Source: Streptomyces sp. NBC_00425
Lineage (GTDB): Bacteria > Actinomycetota > Actinomycetes > Streptomycetales > Streptomycetaceae
Assembly (NCBI RefSeq): GCF_036030735.1
Contig: NZ_CP107928.1
Coordinates: 1,302,001 to 1,366,000 of the forward strand
Length of the DNA stretch: 64,000 nucleotides
Direction of reading: 5' to 3'
Below the pieces are notes generated by a model that worked only from the letters and a program-made list of their open reading frames with translations, made no database searches and was not told where the DNA came from. The position numbers were made by a program, and so were the translations under genes. How positions within the stretch are numbered: the first letter of the stretch is position 1; the number at the start of each line of letters is the position of its first letter. Positions 54,284-62,454 of this stretch are shown here, piece after piece.

Positions 54284-54580
54284 ATGGCCAAGAAGAGGAA
54301 ACTCCCCCTCGTCTACCAGCCCGTCGGATTCGCGCTGGGCTGGGCGAGCGGCGCCCTGGCGGGGCTCGCGTTCCGCAAGGCGTGGAAGGCGATCCGGCAC
54401 GAGGACGACGCACCGGACGCGCTCGACCGGGACCGCGGCTGGGGCGAGGTCCTGCTGGCCGCGGCGGTGCAGGGCGCGATCTTCGCGGCCGCCCGCAGCG
54501 CCGCCGACCGCACCGGCGCCAAGGCGATCGAACGCTCCACCGGCGTCTGGCCCGCCAAGGAGAAGGGCGGCCGCGACTGA
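54284..54580 (+). CDS. DUF4235 membrane protein
   Basis: 98 residues. Two hydrophobic helices (QPVGFALGWASGALAGLAF and GEVLLAAAVQGAIFAAARSA) flank a short loop with a basic start (MAKKRKLP). This is the layout of DUF4235, a common actinobacterial family of unknown role. ATG is preferred to the GTG four codons upstream because the family begins MAKK. It starts 8 bp after the GST stop. Confidence 0.85.
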   Translation: MAKKRKLPLVYQPVGFALGWASGALAGLAFRKAWKAIRHEDDAPDALDRDRGWGEVLLAAAVQGAIFAAARSAADRTGAKAIERSTGVWPAKEKGGRD

Positions 54581-54740
54581 CGCCCGCCCCGCCGTCACGG
54601 GCCCCGGGCGCGGTGTGCGGAACGCGGCGGGCAGCGCGCGGTGGCGCGGAAGGACGGACGGCTTCCCCGGCGCGGAAACCACGCGGAGCGGCGGGCGCCT
54701 GCCGAAAGGGCTGGGCCCGCCGCTCCGCGTGCGCCGGGTC

Positions 54741-54820
54741 CAGCCCTGCTCAGCCCTGCTCAGCCCGACTCAGCCCGACTCAGCCCTGCTCAGCCCTGCT
54801 CAGCCCTGCTCAGCCCTGTT
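54741..54820. repeat. Eight tandem 10-bp units
   Basis: CAGCCCTGCT repeats at exact 10-bp spacing: units 1-2 and 5-7 are perfect, units 3-4 read CAGCCCGACT, and unit 8 reads CAGCCCTGTT. The last unit overlaps the stop codon of the VOC gene on the minus strand. The array lies between the convergent DUF4235 and VOC genes. Confidence 0.95.
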
Positions 54821-55202
54821 TCGGGGCGGGCGAAGGCGTCAGCCGGAGCGTGAAGGAGTGGCCCGCCGGATCGGCGTAGCCCCGTTCCTCGTGGGGGCCC
54901 GGGGCGCCCTTGGTCTCCAGGGGGCGGCCGCCCAGGCCGACCACCCTGCGTTCCACCTCGTCGAGGTCGTCGACCAGGAAGTCCAGGTGGGCCTGGAGGG
55001 AGTTCTCTGGGCGGGGCCAGCTCGGCGGGGTCGCGTTCACGTCGCGCCGGAAGGCCAGGCGAGTGCCGTCGTCGCTCCTGATCTCGACGCGGTTCGCGGT
55101 CCGGTCGGTCTCCTCGGCGTCCAGCAGCCCCTTGTAGAACTCGGCGAGCTTCTCGGGCTCGGCACAGTCGAGCACCACGACGCCCGCTTTCACCAGTGCC
55201 AT
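54810..55202 (-). CDS. VOC-family (glyoxalase-like) protein
   Basis: 130 residues from ATG with GGAGGAGA upstream. It begins MALVKAGVVVLDCAEPEKLAEFY and shows the paired beta-alpha-beta-beta-beta modules, with metal-site residues in AHLDFLVDDLDEVERRV and YADPAGHSFTLRL. The family includes dioxygenases, isomerases and resistance proteins, so the specific role is open. The last codons and stop lie in the 10-bp repeat array, so the C-terminus could vary if the array expands. Confidence 0.88.
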   Translation of the reverse strand: MALVKAGVVVLDCAEPEKLAEFYKGLLDAEETDRTANRVEIRSDDGTRLAFRRDVNATPPSWPRPENSLQAHLDFLVDDLDEVERRVVGLGGRPLETKGAPGPHEERGYADPAGHSFTLRLTPSPAPKQG

Positions 55203-55312
55203 GTCGTCGTCTCCTCCACGAGATCCGGGCCGGGACGGAGCGCCCCGCCTCCGAACCCTGCGGATACCCCCGTTTCGGCCGCCCACGGGGGGGGCCGGGC
55301 GACCGCCCCTGG

Positions 55313-55359
55313 ACTTCTTGGACAGGTGTCCCGCTATAGTGGACACCTGTCCAAGAAGT
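55313..55359. promoter_or_regulatory. 47-bp double operator of the DUF1304-TetR operon
   Basis: Perfect 19-bp arms (55313-55331 and 55341-55359) flank a 9-bp spacer that includes TATAGT, a likely -10 box. Each arm contains its own palindrome GGACAnnTGTCC (55320-55331 and 55341-55352). Their centres are 21 bp apart, two helical turns. This suits two TetR dimers bound on the same DNA face, covering the promoter 12 bp before the DUF1304 start codon. Confidence 0.85.
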
Positions 55360-55371
55360 GAGAGGGAGACC

Positions 55372-55734
55372 ATGGAAATCCTGGCGAACGTTCTGGTCGC
55401 GCTGGTGGCCGCGCTGCATCTCTACATCCTGGTGATGGAGATGTTCCTGTGGCAGAAGAAGCCGGGTCTGTCGTTCCACGGCTTCGACCCCGAGATGGCG
55501 AAGAAGACCGCCGCGATGGCCGCCAACCAGGGGCTCTACAACGGCTTCCTCGCGGCGGGCCTGGTGTGGGGGCTGATCGCGGCCGACCCCACCGGCTTCC
55601 GCGCCCAGGTGTTCTTCCTGTCCTGCGTGATCGTCGCGGGCGTGTACGGCGCGCTCACCGCGAACCGCCGGATCCTGTTCGCGCAGGCTCTGCCCGGCGC
55701 CGTCGCCCTGGTCGCCGTCCTCGTCGCACAGTGA
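55372..55734 (+). CDS. DUF1304 membrane protein
   Basis: 120 residues. Four hydrophobic helices are visible: ILANVLVALVAALHLYILVMEMFLW, AANQGLYNGFLAAGLVWGLI, FFLSCVIVAGVYGALTA and ALPGAVALVAVLVAQ. The family motif GLYNGFLAAGL is present. Function of DUF1304 is unknown. ATG follows GAGGGAG. It overlaps the TetR gene by GTGA, so the operon is autoregulated through the double operator just upstream; the inducer may be a substrate of this membrane protein. Confidence 0.88.
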   Translation: MEILANVLVALVAALHLYILVMEMFLWQKKPGLSFHGFDPEMAKKTAAMAANQGLYNGFLAAGLVWGLIAADPTGFRAQVFFLSCVIVAGVYGALTANRRILFAQALPGAVALVAVLVAQ

Positions 55735-56294
55735 CCCGTCAGGAGCCCGAGGACCCGCGGGCGGCCCGCACGCGTGCGCGGCTGCGCTCGGCGCTCCTCG
55801 ATGAGTGCGCCGAGCGGCCGCTGGAGGAGGTGGGAGTGGCCGCGCTGGTACGGCGGGCGGGCGTCGGCCGGGCCACTTTCTATGTGCACTATCCCGACCT
55901 GGAGGCCCTCGCCGTCGACGCCTGCGCCGACGTCGTACGGGAGGCCGTGGAGGCGTTGCACGCCTGGCAGGGGCGCCCCGACCCGGTGCGGGCCCCGGCC
56001 GCGCTGGCGGGGTTCTTCGAGTCGCTGACCCCGCACGGCACGCTCTACCGCACGCTGCTGACGCCGGGCGGCGGCGGGCCGCTCGGCCGGGTGCTCCACC
56101 GCGATCTGCGCGCCTACAGCCTGCGGGAGCGGCAGCGGGCGGGCGCGGCGGACGCGCCGCTGGTCGCCTCGGCCGTCGCCGCGACCTTCGCCGGCGTCCT
56201 GGCGGACTGGCTGCACGGCGACCTGGACGGCTCGCCCGCCGAGATCGCCGACCAGGTGTGGCAGTTGCTGGTCGCGCTGCACGCGAGCCGCTGA
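55731..56294 (+). CDS. TetR-family repressor
   Basis: 187 residues from GTG inside a GTGA overlap with the DUF1304 gene. The N-terminal helix-turn-helix reads VGVAALVRRAGVGRATFYVHYPDLEAL, and the C-terminal ligand domain is all-helical. It is predicted to bind the GGACAnnTGTCC palindromes upstream of the operon and repress its own transcription until a ligand binds. Confidence 0.9.
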   Translation: MTRQEPEDPRAARTRARLRSALLDECAERPLEEVGVAALVRRAGVGRATFYVHYPDLEALAVDACADVVREAVEALHAWQGRPDPVRAPAALAGFFESLTPHGTLYRTLLTPGGGGPLGRVLHRDLRAYSLRERQRAGAADAPLVASAVAATFAGVLADWLHGDLDGSPAEIADQVWQLLVALHASR

Positions 56295-56338
56295 GAAGGT
56301 CCCGGCCGGCGGTGAGCGGTGAAGCGGTGAGCGGCGGT

Positions 56339-57260
56339 TCAGCGAGGCGTCGTCTGGAACGTCCTGCGATACGCCTGCGGAGAGACGCCGATGGACGCGT
56401 GCAGATGCTGACGCGGCGAGGCGCCCGTGGCGAAGCCGACGCGGCCGGCGATCTGGTCCACGGAGAGGTCGCCGGCCTCCAGCAGATGCCGGGCGTGCGC
56501 GACGCGCTGCTGGATCAGCCAGCGGCCGGGACTGAGCCCCGTCTCGTCGTGGAAGCGGCGGGCGAAGGTGCGCAGGCTCATCCTGGCGTGTGCGGCGAGC
56601 TCGGCCAGGGTGAGCGGCTCGCCGAGCCGCCGCAGGGCCCACGCGCGGGTGTCCGCGGTGCTCGCCGCGCCGGCCTCGGGAACCGACTGTTCGACGTACC
56701 GGGCCTGGCCGCCGTCCCGGAAGGGCGGGACGACGCACCGGCGGGCCACCTTGTTGGCGAGTTCGCTGCCGTGGTCCTTGCGGACGAGATGCAGGCAGAC
56801 GTCGACGCCGCAGGCCGCTCCCGCCGAGGTCAGCACACGGTCCTCGTCGACGAACAGGACGTCCGGGTCGAGCTCGACGTGCGGGTACCTGCGGCGGAAC
56901 TCCTCCGCGACACTCCAGTGGGTGGTGGCCCGGCGGCCGTCGAGCAGGCCCGCGGCGGCGAGCACGAACGCGGCGGTGCAGATGGAGACGAGGCGCGCCT
57001 CGGGACGGATCCGGGCGAGCGCCGCGGCGACCCCGTCGGACAGGTGGTCGGCCATCCGGTCGGGGGCCACCGGGGCGATGACCACCGTGTCGGCCGTCTC
57101 CAGCAGCTCGGGACCGTGCTCGACGCCGACCGTGAAGTCCGCCTTGGTGTGCACCGGATGCCCGTCGACCGTGCAGGTCAGCACCTCGTAGTGGCCGTCG
57201 GCCGCGCCGAACACCCGGCTCGGGATGCCGAGTTCGAACGGGTAGACGCCGTCGAGACTG
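56339..57260 (-). pseudogene. GlxA/AraC-family regulator lacking its N-terminal start (deletion remnant)
   Basis: About 307 codons remain. The DJ-1/PfpI-like half begins directly at SLDGVYPFELGIPSRVFG, about eight to ten residues into the normal protein, and keeps VSICTAAFVLAAAGLLDGR (nucleophile-elbow Cys). The C-terminal AraC DNA-binding domain is intact (LAELAAHARMSLRTFARRF, DQIAGRVGFATGASPRQH). No normal start remains: just upstream the sequence becomes antisense to an oxidoreductase remnant. A TTG 12 codons upstream of GVYPF could allow weak expression. Normally such a regulator would be divergent from the gene it controls. Confidence 0.75.
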
Positions 57261-57656
57261 GTGCGGGTACGCGCCGCGGGCGTCAACCCGACCGACTGGA
57301 AGCAGCGCGCCACGGGCGGCCTCCTGGGCGAGCCGCCGTTCGTCCTGGGCCGGGACCTCTCCGGGGACACCTCGGTCGACTCCCTGCGCGTCCTGCGCCC
57401 GGGCGGGATCGTGGTGTCGATCCTGCCGGTCGGTTCCGGGGAACTCCACGACGAGGCCGAGCGCCTCGGCGGGCGGGCGGCCCGGATACTGGTGGACGCC
57501 GACCGCGCCGGGACGCGGGAGGTCGCCCGGCTGGTCGAGGCGGGACAGTTGCGCGCCACGATCGCGGGGACCTTCCCGCTGGCCGACGCCGCCGGGGCGC
57601 ACAGGCTCGGCGACACCGGCCGGACCGCCGGGAAGCTGGTCCTGACAGTCGACTGA
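57261..57656 (+). pseudogene. Quinone-oxidoreductase (MDR) remnant with N-terminal and internal deletions
   Basis: 131 codons remain of a family usually about 300 residues. The frame opens at VRVRAAGVNPTDWKQRATGG, normally about 25-30 residues in, runs to PFVLGRDLSG, and jumps to VDSLRVLRPGGIVVSILPVG. The coenzyme-binding Rossmann part is missing. The tail (AGQLRATIAGTFPLADAAGAHRLGD) is normal. The first residue abuts the regulator remnant on the opposite strand, so one deletion probably removed both 5' ends and the shared promoter. Unlikely to encode an active enzyme. Confidence 0.8.
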
Positions 57657-57696
57657 CGAGACGTCAGATTCCGGCGGCAGCGGGTTCGTCGGAAGG

Positions 57697-58803
57697 TCAG
57701 AACGTCAGGACGGGCTTGATCGTCTTGCCCGAGGTCATGTCCTGGACCGCCCGGTCGATGTCCGCGAACGCGTACGTGCCGATCAGACGGTCCAGCGGCA
57801 GCCGCCCCGCCTTGACCAGTTCGACCAGGGCCGGAATGAAGCTCTGCGTCTCGCTGTCGCCGAGGGTGAGGCCCACGACCCGCTTGCCGCCCAGCAACCC
57901 GTTCACATCCAGGGCGACTTCGCTGCCGAAGGGCGGCGCGCCGACCACCACCAGGGTGCCGCGGGCGGCGAGCGCGTCGACGCCCCGGCGCAGTACGGCC
58001 GTGCTGCCCGTGGTCTCCACGATGCCGTCGGCGCCCCGCCCGCCGGTGATCTCCACGAGGGCGTCGCCGAGGTCGTCCCGGCCGGCGTCGACGGTATGTG
58101 TGGCACCCAACTCCCTTGCCAGGTCCAGGCGTTCGGCGACCCGGTCGACCGCGACGATCGTGGTGGCCGGGGTGAGGGCGGCCGCCATGACCGCCGACAG
58201 GCCGACGGCTCCGGCCCCGAGGACGACGACGGTGCTGCCCGTCGCGGGCTCGAGCACGTTCCAGACGGCGCCGACCCCCGTCTGGACGCCGCAGCCCAGC
58301 GGGGCGATCGACGCCAGCGGCACGTCGGGGTCGACCTTGACGAGGCTGCGCTCGTCGACCAGCGCCCGCTCTGCGAACGAGGACTGGCCGAAGAAGTGGC
58401 CGCCGAGCGGCTCGCCGTCCCGGCTGATCGTGCCGGTGCCGTCCGCGCGGCGGCCGCCGAGGAGGTTCAGCGGCAGCCACGAGGCGCAGTAGGCGGGGTG
58501 GCCGCCGTGACAGTTGCGGCAGTCCCCGCAGGAGGTGAAGGACAGCACGACGTGGTCGCCGGGGGCCACGGCCGTGACGGCCGCACCGACCGCCTCGACG
58601 ACCCCCGCGCCCTCGTGACCGAGGACCCCGGGCAGCGGGAAGGGCAGTCCGCCGCCCGCCACCCCGAGGTCGGTGTGGCACAGCCCGGCCGCCACCAGCC
58701 GGACGACCGCCTCGTGCGGCGCGGGGTCCTCGAGGACGACCTCGGAGAGGGTGAAGGGCGCTCCGGCGGACTCGACGACGGCGGCGCGTGTGGTGATGGT
58801 CAT
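57697..58803 (-). CDS. Zinc-dependent alcohol dehydrogenase (aryl-alcohol type)
   Basis: 368 residues. Catalytic zinc site: GLCHTDLGVAGG (Cys, His) and VLGHEGAGVVEAVG (His, Glu). The structural zinc loop CGDCRNCHGGHPAYC has four Cys. The coenzyme site is VVVLGAGAVGLSAVMAA with acidic end VAVDR, suggesting NAD. The GHFFGQSSFAERALV and VQTGVGAVWNVLEP segments match class III/aryl-alcohol (XylB-like) enzymes. It oxidises an aromatic or long-chain alcohol to the aldehyde, the substrate for the aldehyde dehydrogenase encoded upstream in the same operon (30 bp gap). Confidence 0.92.
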   Translation of the reverse strand: MTITTRAAVVESAGAPFTLSEVVLEDPAPHEAVVRLVAAGLCHTDLGVAGGGLPFPLPGVLGHEGAGVVEAVGAAVTAVAPGDHVVLSFTSCGDCRNCHGGHPAYCASWLPLNLLGGRRADGTGTISRDGEPLGGHFFGQSSFAERALVDERSLVKVDPDVPLASIAPLGCGVQTGVGAVWNVLEPATGSTVVVLGAGAVGLSAVMAAALTPATTIVAVDRVAERLDLARELGATHTVDAGRDDLGDALVEITGGRGADGIVETTGSTAVLRRGVDALAARGTLVVVGAPPFGSEVALDVNGLLGGKRVVGLTLGDSETQSFIPALVELVKAGRLPLDRLIGTYAFADIDRAVQDMTSGKTIKPVLTF

Positions 58804-58833
58804 GGGTGTGACTCCCTTGCTCTCGCGGCGCGT

Positions 58834-60288
58834 TCAGTCGAGCGAGACGACGACGGACTTGACCTTGGTGTACGACTGGAGCGCCTCGGGGCCGTACTCG
58901 CGGCCGAAGCCGGAGTCCTTGACGCCGCCGAAGGGGACGGCCGGGTCGAGCATCGCCCAGTCGTTGACCCAGACGATGCCGGCCTGGAGGCGGTCGGCGA
59001 CGCGGTGCGCGCGGGCCAGGTTGCCGGTCTGGACGCCCGCAGCCAGGCCGTACGGCGTGGAGTTGGCGAGCGCGACGGCCTCGTCCTCGTCGTCGAAGGG
59101 CTGGACGGTGAGGACCGGTCCGAAGATCTCCTCCTGCACGACCCGGGAGTCGTTGGCCAGATCCGCGATGACGGTGGGCCGGTAGTAGTACCCGCCGTCG
59201 AGGTCGAGGCGCTCACCGCCGCAGACGATGCGGGCGCCCTCCTTCCGCGCGAGGTCGACGTACTCCTCGACCTTGCACAGGTGCTTCTCCCCCGCCATCG
59301 GGCCGACGACGGTCTCCGGCCGCCGGGGGTCGCCCACCGGCACGCCCGGCACCGCCTCGGCGAGGATGTTCAGCAGCGTGCTGTAGACCGGACGGGCCAC
59401 CAGCAGACGCGGGCCGCCCATGCAGAACTGGCCGGTGTTGAAGACGAAGCCCTTGATGACGGCCCCGACCGCCTTCTCCAGGTCCGCGTCCTCGAAGACG
59501 AGGTGCGCCGCGTTGCCGCCGAGTTCCATGGTCACCGGCTTGAGGTTCTCGCCGGCGATGCTCGCGGCGTGCCGGCCGACGGCGGTGGAACCGGTGAAGG
59601 CGATCTTGTCGACGCCGGGGTGGCGCAGCAGTGCCTCGCCCGCCACCGGGCCGCTGCCGGTGACGACGTTGACCACGCCGTCGGGCACGCCCGCCCGCTG
59701 GAACAGGTCGGCCATGTACAGGGCGCTGAGCGGGGTCTCGTCGGCGGGCTTGTGGACGACCGTGTTGCCGGCGGCGAGGGCGGGGGCGATCTTCGAACCG
59801 GCCAGGATGAGGGGGAAGTTGAAGGGGGTGATCGCGGCGACGACGCCGAGCGGGCCGCGCCGGGTGTAGGCGAGGGCGTTCATGGGGGTGTCGCGGTTCG
59901 CGCCGTCCAGGGCGAAGGCGAGGGTGGCGAAGTACTCGTAGTCGTTGGCCGCGTTGGTGACGTCGACGGCGTGCGCCAGGGTGATCGGCTTGCCGACGTC
60001 GAGGCTCTCCAGCCGGGCGATCGCGTCGGCCTCGGCGCGGATCAGTTCCGCCACCCGGAGCAGGACGCGGCCGCGCTCCCTGCCGCTGAGGCCGGACCAC
60101 TGCCCGGCGTCGAAGGCCTCCCGTGCGGCCCCTACGGCGGCATCCACGTCGACGGGGCCGGCCTCCGCGACGGTGGTGACGACCGCACCCCGGGAGGGGT
60201 CGACCACCTCGGTCCGGGCTCCGTCCGCGGCCTCGCGCCACTGTCCCCCGATGAACAGTCGACCGGGGCCGGTCTCGAAGGTGGTCAT
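58834..60288 (-). CDS. NAD(P)-dependent aldehyde dehydrogenase
   Basis: 484 residues, ATG with GAGGAG 5-7 nt upstream. Motifs: ITPFNFPLILAGSKIAPALAAG, HKPADETPLSA, IAFTGSTAVGR (coenzyme loop), VTMELGGNA (general-base Glu), NTGQFCMGGPRL (catalytic Cys) and QEEIFGPVLTVQPF. It converts the aldehyde to the acid. First gene of a two-gene operon with the alcohol dehydrogenase, divergent from the marR gene, so probably repressed by it through the two palindromes in the shared promoter. Confidence 0.93.
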   Translation of the reverse strand: MTTFETGPGRLFIGGQWREAADGARTEVVDPSRGAVVTTVAEAGPVDVDAAVGAAREAFDAGQWSGLSGRERGRVLLRVAELIRAEADAIARLESLDVGKPITLAHAVDVTNAANDYEYFATLAFALDGANRDTPMNALAYTRRGPLGVVAAITPFNFPLILAGSKIAPALAAGNTVVHKPADETPLSALYMADLFQRAGVPDGVVNVVTGSGPVAGEALLRHPGVDKIAFTGSTAVGRHAASIAGENLKPVTMELGGNAAHLVFEDADLEKAVGAVIKGFVFNTGQFCMGGPRLLVARPVYSTLLNILAEAVPGVPVGDPRRPETVVGPMAGEKHLCKVEEYVDLARKEGARIVCGGERLDLDGGYYYRPTVIADLANDSRVVQEEIFGPVLTVQPFDDEDEAVALANSTPYGLAAGVQTGNLARAHRVADRLQAGIVWVNDWAMLDPAVPFGGVKDSGFGREYGPEALQSYTKVKSVVVSLD

Positions 60289-60323
60289 CGCCACTCCTCA
60301 GCATCGTCGCCAAGATTTCAACA

Positions 60324-60338
60324 AACAGGATTCCTGTT
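60324..60338. promoter_or_regulatory. MarR operator site 1
   Basis: AACAGGATTCCTGTT is a perfect 15-bp palindrome, 36 bp upstream of the aldehyde dehydrogenase start. It shares the consensus nACAGGnTTCCTGTn with site 2; centres are 34 bp apart. Confidence 0.8.
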
Positions 60339-60357
60339 GGTTCGCAGTCTCTTTACA

Positions 60358-60372
60358 GACAGGTTTCCTGTC
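60358..60372. promoter_or_regulatory. MarR operator site 2
   Basis: GACAGGTTTCCTGTC, perfect 6-bp arms around TTT, 21 bp upstream of the marR start. It probably overlaps the marR promoter, giving autoregulation, with site 1 controlling the divergent operon. Confidence 0.8.
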
Positions 60373-60392
60373 AATGCTCTAGGCTCGGACAC

Positions 60393-60857
60393 ATGGCCGG
60401 CTCCCAAACGCGCAGGACAGCGTCCGCACCCTCGCCCCACCGGGCGCCCCCGTCCCTTCTCTACATGGTGAAGCAGGTCGAGCTGGTCGTGCGATCCCAC
60501 CTGGACGAGCTGGTCAAGCCGTCCGGGATCACGGCCCTGCAGTACACGGCGCTCACCGTGCTGCAGCGGCACGACGGACTGTCGGCCGCCCAGCTGGCCC
60601 GGGACTCCTTCGTCACCGCCCAGTCCATCGCCGATCTGGTGCGCTCCCTGGAGGGGCGCGGGCTGATCCGCCGCGAGCGCAATCCGCACAACCGGCGCGA
60701 GCTGCTGATCCTGCTCACCGACGAGGGGCGCGAACTCCTCGACCGGCACGCCGGCCCGGTGCGGGAACTGGAGGAGCGCATGGTGCGGCAGCTCACGGCG
60801 CACCAGACGGAGCAGTTCCGCGCCGCCCTGTCGACGGCCTGGCACGCCCTGTCGTAG
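60393..60857 (+). CDS. MarR-family transcription regulator
   Basis: 154 residues. The winged helix is clear: SGITALQYTALTVLQRHDG, LSAAQLARDSFVTAQSIADLV (recognition helix) and GLIRRERNPHNRRELLILLT (wing). Long N- and C-terminal helices form the dimer. ATG is the only good start before the conserved helix. It is divergent from the dehydrogenase operon, with two matching palindromes between them, so it likely responds to an aromatic alcohol, aldehyde or acid. Confidence 0.92.
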   Translation: MAGSQTRRTASAPSPHRAPPSLLYMVKQVELVVRSHLDELVKPSGITALQYTALTVLQRHDGLSAAQLARDSFVTAQSIADLVRSLEGRGLIRRERNPHNRRELLILLTDEGRELLDRHAGPVRELEERMVRQLTAHQTEQFRAALSTAWHALS

Positions 60858-61070
60858 CCCTCCCGCCACCCGGCGGCCCCTCCCCTCACCCCCCTTCGCT
60901 CACGGCGCGAAAAAACTCGGTCAGAGTCGGTTGCATTTCGAAGACATATGTCAATCGAACATGCTGGAATTCACTCCATCGGGGGTAACTTGCTGGAGCG
61001 GGGAACTGCTGCGTGCGCCCCGCCCGTTGGAGGCTCCCGACCGGTGGAGCTGGTTGGAGGCGATGTCGTC

Positions 61071-61451
61071 GTGCAGCAGAAATCTCCGGCGGGCACCCCG
61101 CATCTACGCGTCCGGGAGGACCGGGGGTACACGGTGCTGGAGTTCCACGGCGAGATCGACATCGTCGCGGCGACCGAGATCGGTCCGCACCTCGACGAGG
61201 CGACCTCGTGCGCCGCACCGCGCATCGTGATCGACCTGACCCCGGTGGAGTTCTTCGACTGCTCCGGGCTGCGCCTGCTGTACCGGGCCCGCGGCCGGGT
61301 CCTCGACCAGGGCGGCCGTCTGCACCTGGTCTGCCCGCACCCGCTCACCCTGCGCATCCTGCGGGCCACCGGGCTGTCCCGGCTGCTGCCGCCCGCCGCG
61401 ACCCTGGAGGCCGCCCTGGAGCGGCCCGGGGCCGCCTCCGGCACGTTATGA
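61071..61451 (+). CDS. STAS-domain anti-anti-sigma factor
   Basis: 126 residues from GTG with GGAGG 10 nt upstream. The STAS fold reads YTVLEFHGEIDIVAATEI, RIVIDLTPVEFFDCSGLRLL (Ser of DCSG is the expected phosphorylation site) and LHLVCPHPLTLRILRATGLS. It releases a sigma factor when dephosphorylated by a SpoIIE phosphatase and is inactivated by an RsbW kinase. Alternative starts: GTG at 61044, also with GGAGG at 10 nt, and ATG at 60948, whose first 30 codons lack Streptomyces codon bias. It could be a substrate of one of the three SpoIIE proteins in the window. Confidence 0.85.
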   Translation: MQQKSPAGTPHLRVREDRGYTVLEFHGEIDIVAATEIGPHLDEATSCAAPRIVIDLTPVEFFDCSGLRLLYRARGRVLDQGGRLHLVCPHPLTLRILRATGLSRLLPPAATLEAALERPGAASGTL

Positions 61452-61500
61452 CGGCGTCGGGAAGCGCTGCTCGACGGCCCTTGCGACCCGGCCGGCCCGG

Positions 61501-62454
61501 CTATTCGCCGCGCGCCGCGTCGAAGAGGGCGCTGACGGACTCGCCGTTGTGGATACGGCGGACGGCCTCCGCGAGGGCGGGGGCGATGGACAGGATCCGC
61601 AGCTTGTCGGTGTGCTGCTCGGCGGGCACCGGCACGGTGTTGGTGCACACGATCTCCAGCACGTCGGGCTGCTCGCTGAGCCGTTTCAGCGCACCGGCCG
61701 CGAACAGGCCGTGCGTGCACGCCACCCGTATCGACCGCGGCTGCGACTCCCGCAACCGGTCGAGCAGTTCCAGGACCGTGCTGCCCTTGGCGATCTCGTC
61801 GTCGAGGACGATCACGTCCCGTCCCGCCACCTCGCCGATCACGGCGCTGATGCTGACCCGGTCGTCGGCGAACCGCTGTTTGGCCCCCGCCGCCACCTGG
61901 GCGCCGATCATCCGGGCGAAGGCCGCCGCCTCCTTGGCGTTGCCGAGGTCCGGCGAGACGACGGTGGTGCGGGTGAGGTCGTAACGGCGGAAGTGGGCGG
62001 CCAGCTCCCGGTGGGCGTGCAGATGGTCCACGGGCATCGAGAAGAAGCCGTGCACCTGGGGTGAGTGCAGCGTCATGGCGAGCACCCGGTGGACGCCGGC
62101 CGCCGCCATCAGGTCGGCGACCAGCCGGCCGCCGAGCGAGATCCGGGGCGCGTCCTTCTTGTCGGAGCGGGCGTAGGAGTAGTGCGGCATGACGACCGTG
62201 ATCCGGCCCGCCGACGCGCCCCGGGCGGCGTCGCACATCAGCAGCAGTTCGACGAGGTGTTCCTGGACGGGCCGGACCAGGGGCTGGACGAGGAAGACGT
62301 CCCGTTCCCGGCAGTTGGCCTGGAGCTGCACCTCCAGGCAGTCGTTGGCGAACCTGCTGAGACGGGTGGGACTCAGGGGCACGCCGAGGTGGGCACAGAC
62401 CTCGGCTGCCAGCTCGGGATGGGCACTGCCGCTGAACACGGAGATGTCTCGCAC
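61501..62454 (-). CDS. Ribose-phosphate pyrophosphokinase-like protein
   Basis: 317 residues. GTG is chosen because GAGGAG lies 6 nt upstream and the family start VRDISVFSGSAHPEL follows; an ATG seven codons earlier overlaps that site. Motifs: FSGSAHPELAAEV, LVQPLVRPVQEHLVELLLM, YARSDKKDAPRI (flexible loop and ATP binding) and VIVLDDEIAKGSTVLELL in place of the usual PRPP loop VDDxIDTGGT. It makes PRPP from ribose-5-phosphate and ATP if active. The altered PRPP loop suggests a paralogue with a different or regulated role rather than the housekeeping enzyme. Confidence 0.85.
   Translation of the reverse strand: MRDISVFSGSAHPELAAEVCAHLGVPLSPTRLSRFANDCLEVQLQANCRERDVFLVQPLVRPVQEHLVELLLMCDAARGASAGRITVVMPHYSYARSDKKDAPRISLGGRLVADLMAAAGVHRVLAMTLHSPQVHGFFSMPVDHLHAHRELAAHFRRYDLTRTTVVSPDLGNAKEAAAFARMIGAQVAAGAKQRFADDRVSISAVIGEVAGRDVIVLDDEIAKGSTVLELLDRLRESQPRSIRVACTHGLFAAGALKRLSEQPDVLEIVCTNTVPVPAEQHTDKLRILSIAPALAEAVRRIHNGESVSALFDAARGE

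Noticed and set aside
53043..54413. N-terminal extension of the cation diffusion facilitator
   Set aside because: It is antisense to the GST gene with its CPWA active site.
54741..54820. CRISPR array
   Set aside because: The units are 10 bp and contiguous; no 25-40 bp repeats with unique spacers and no cas genes exist in the window.
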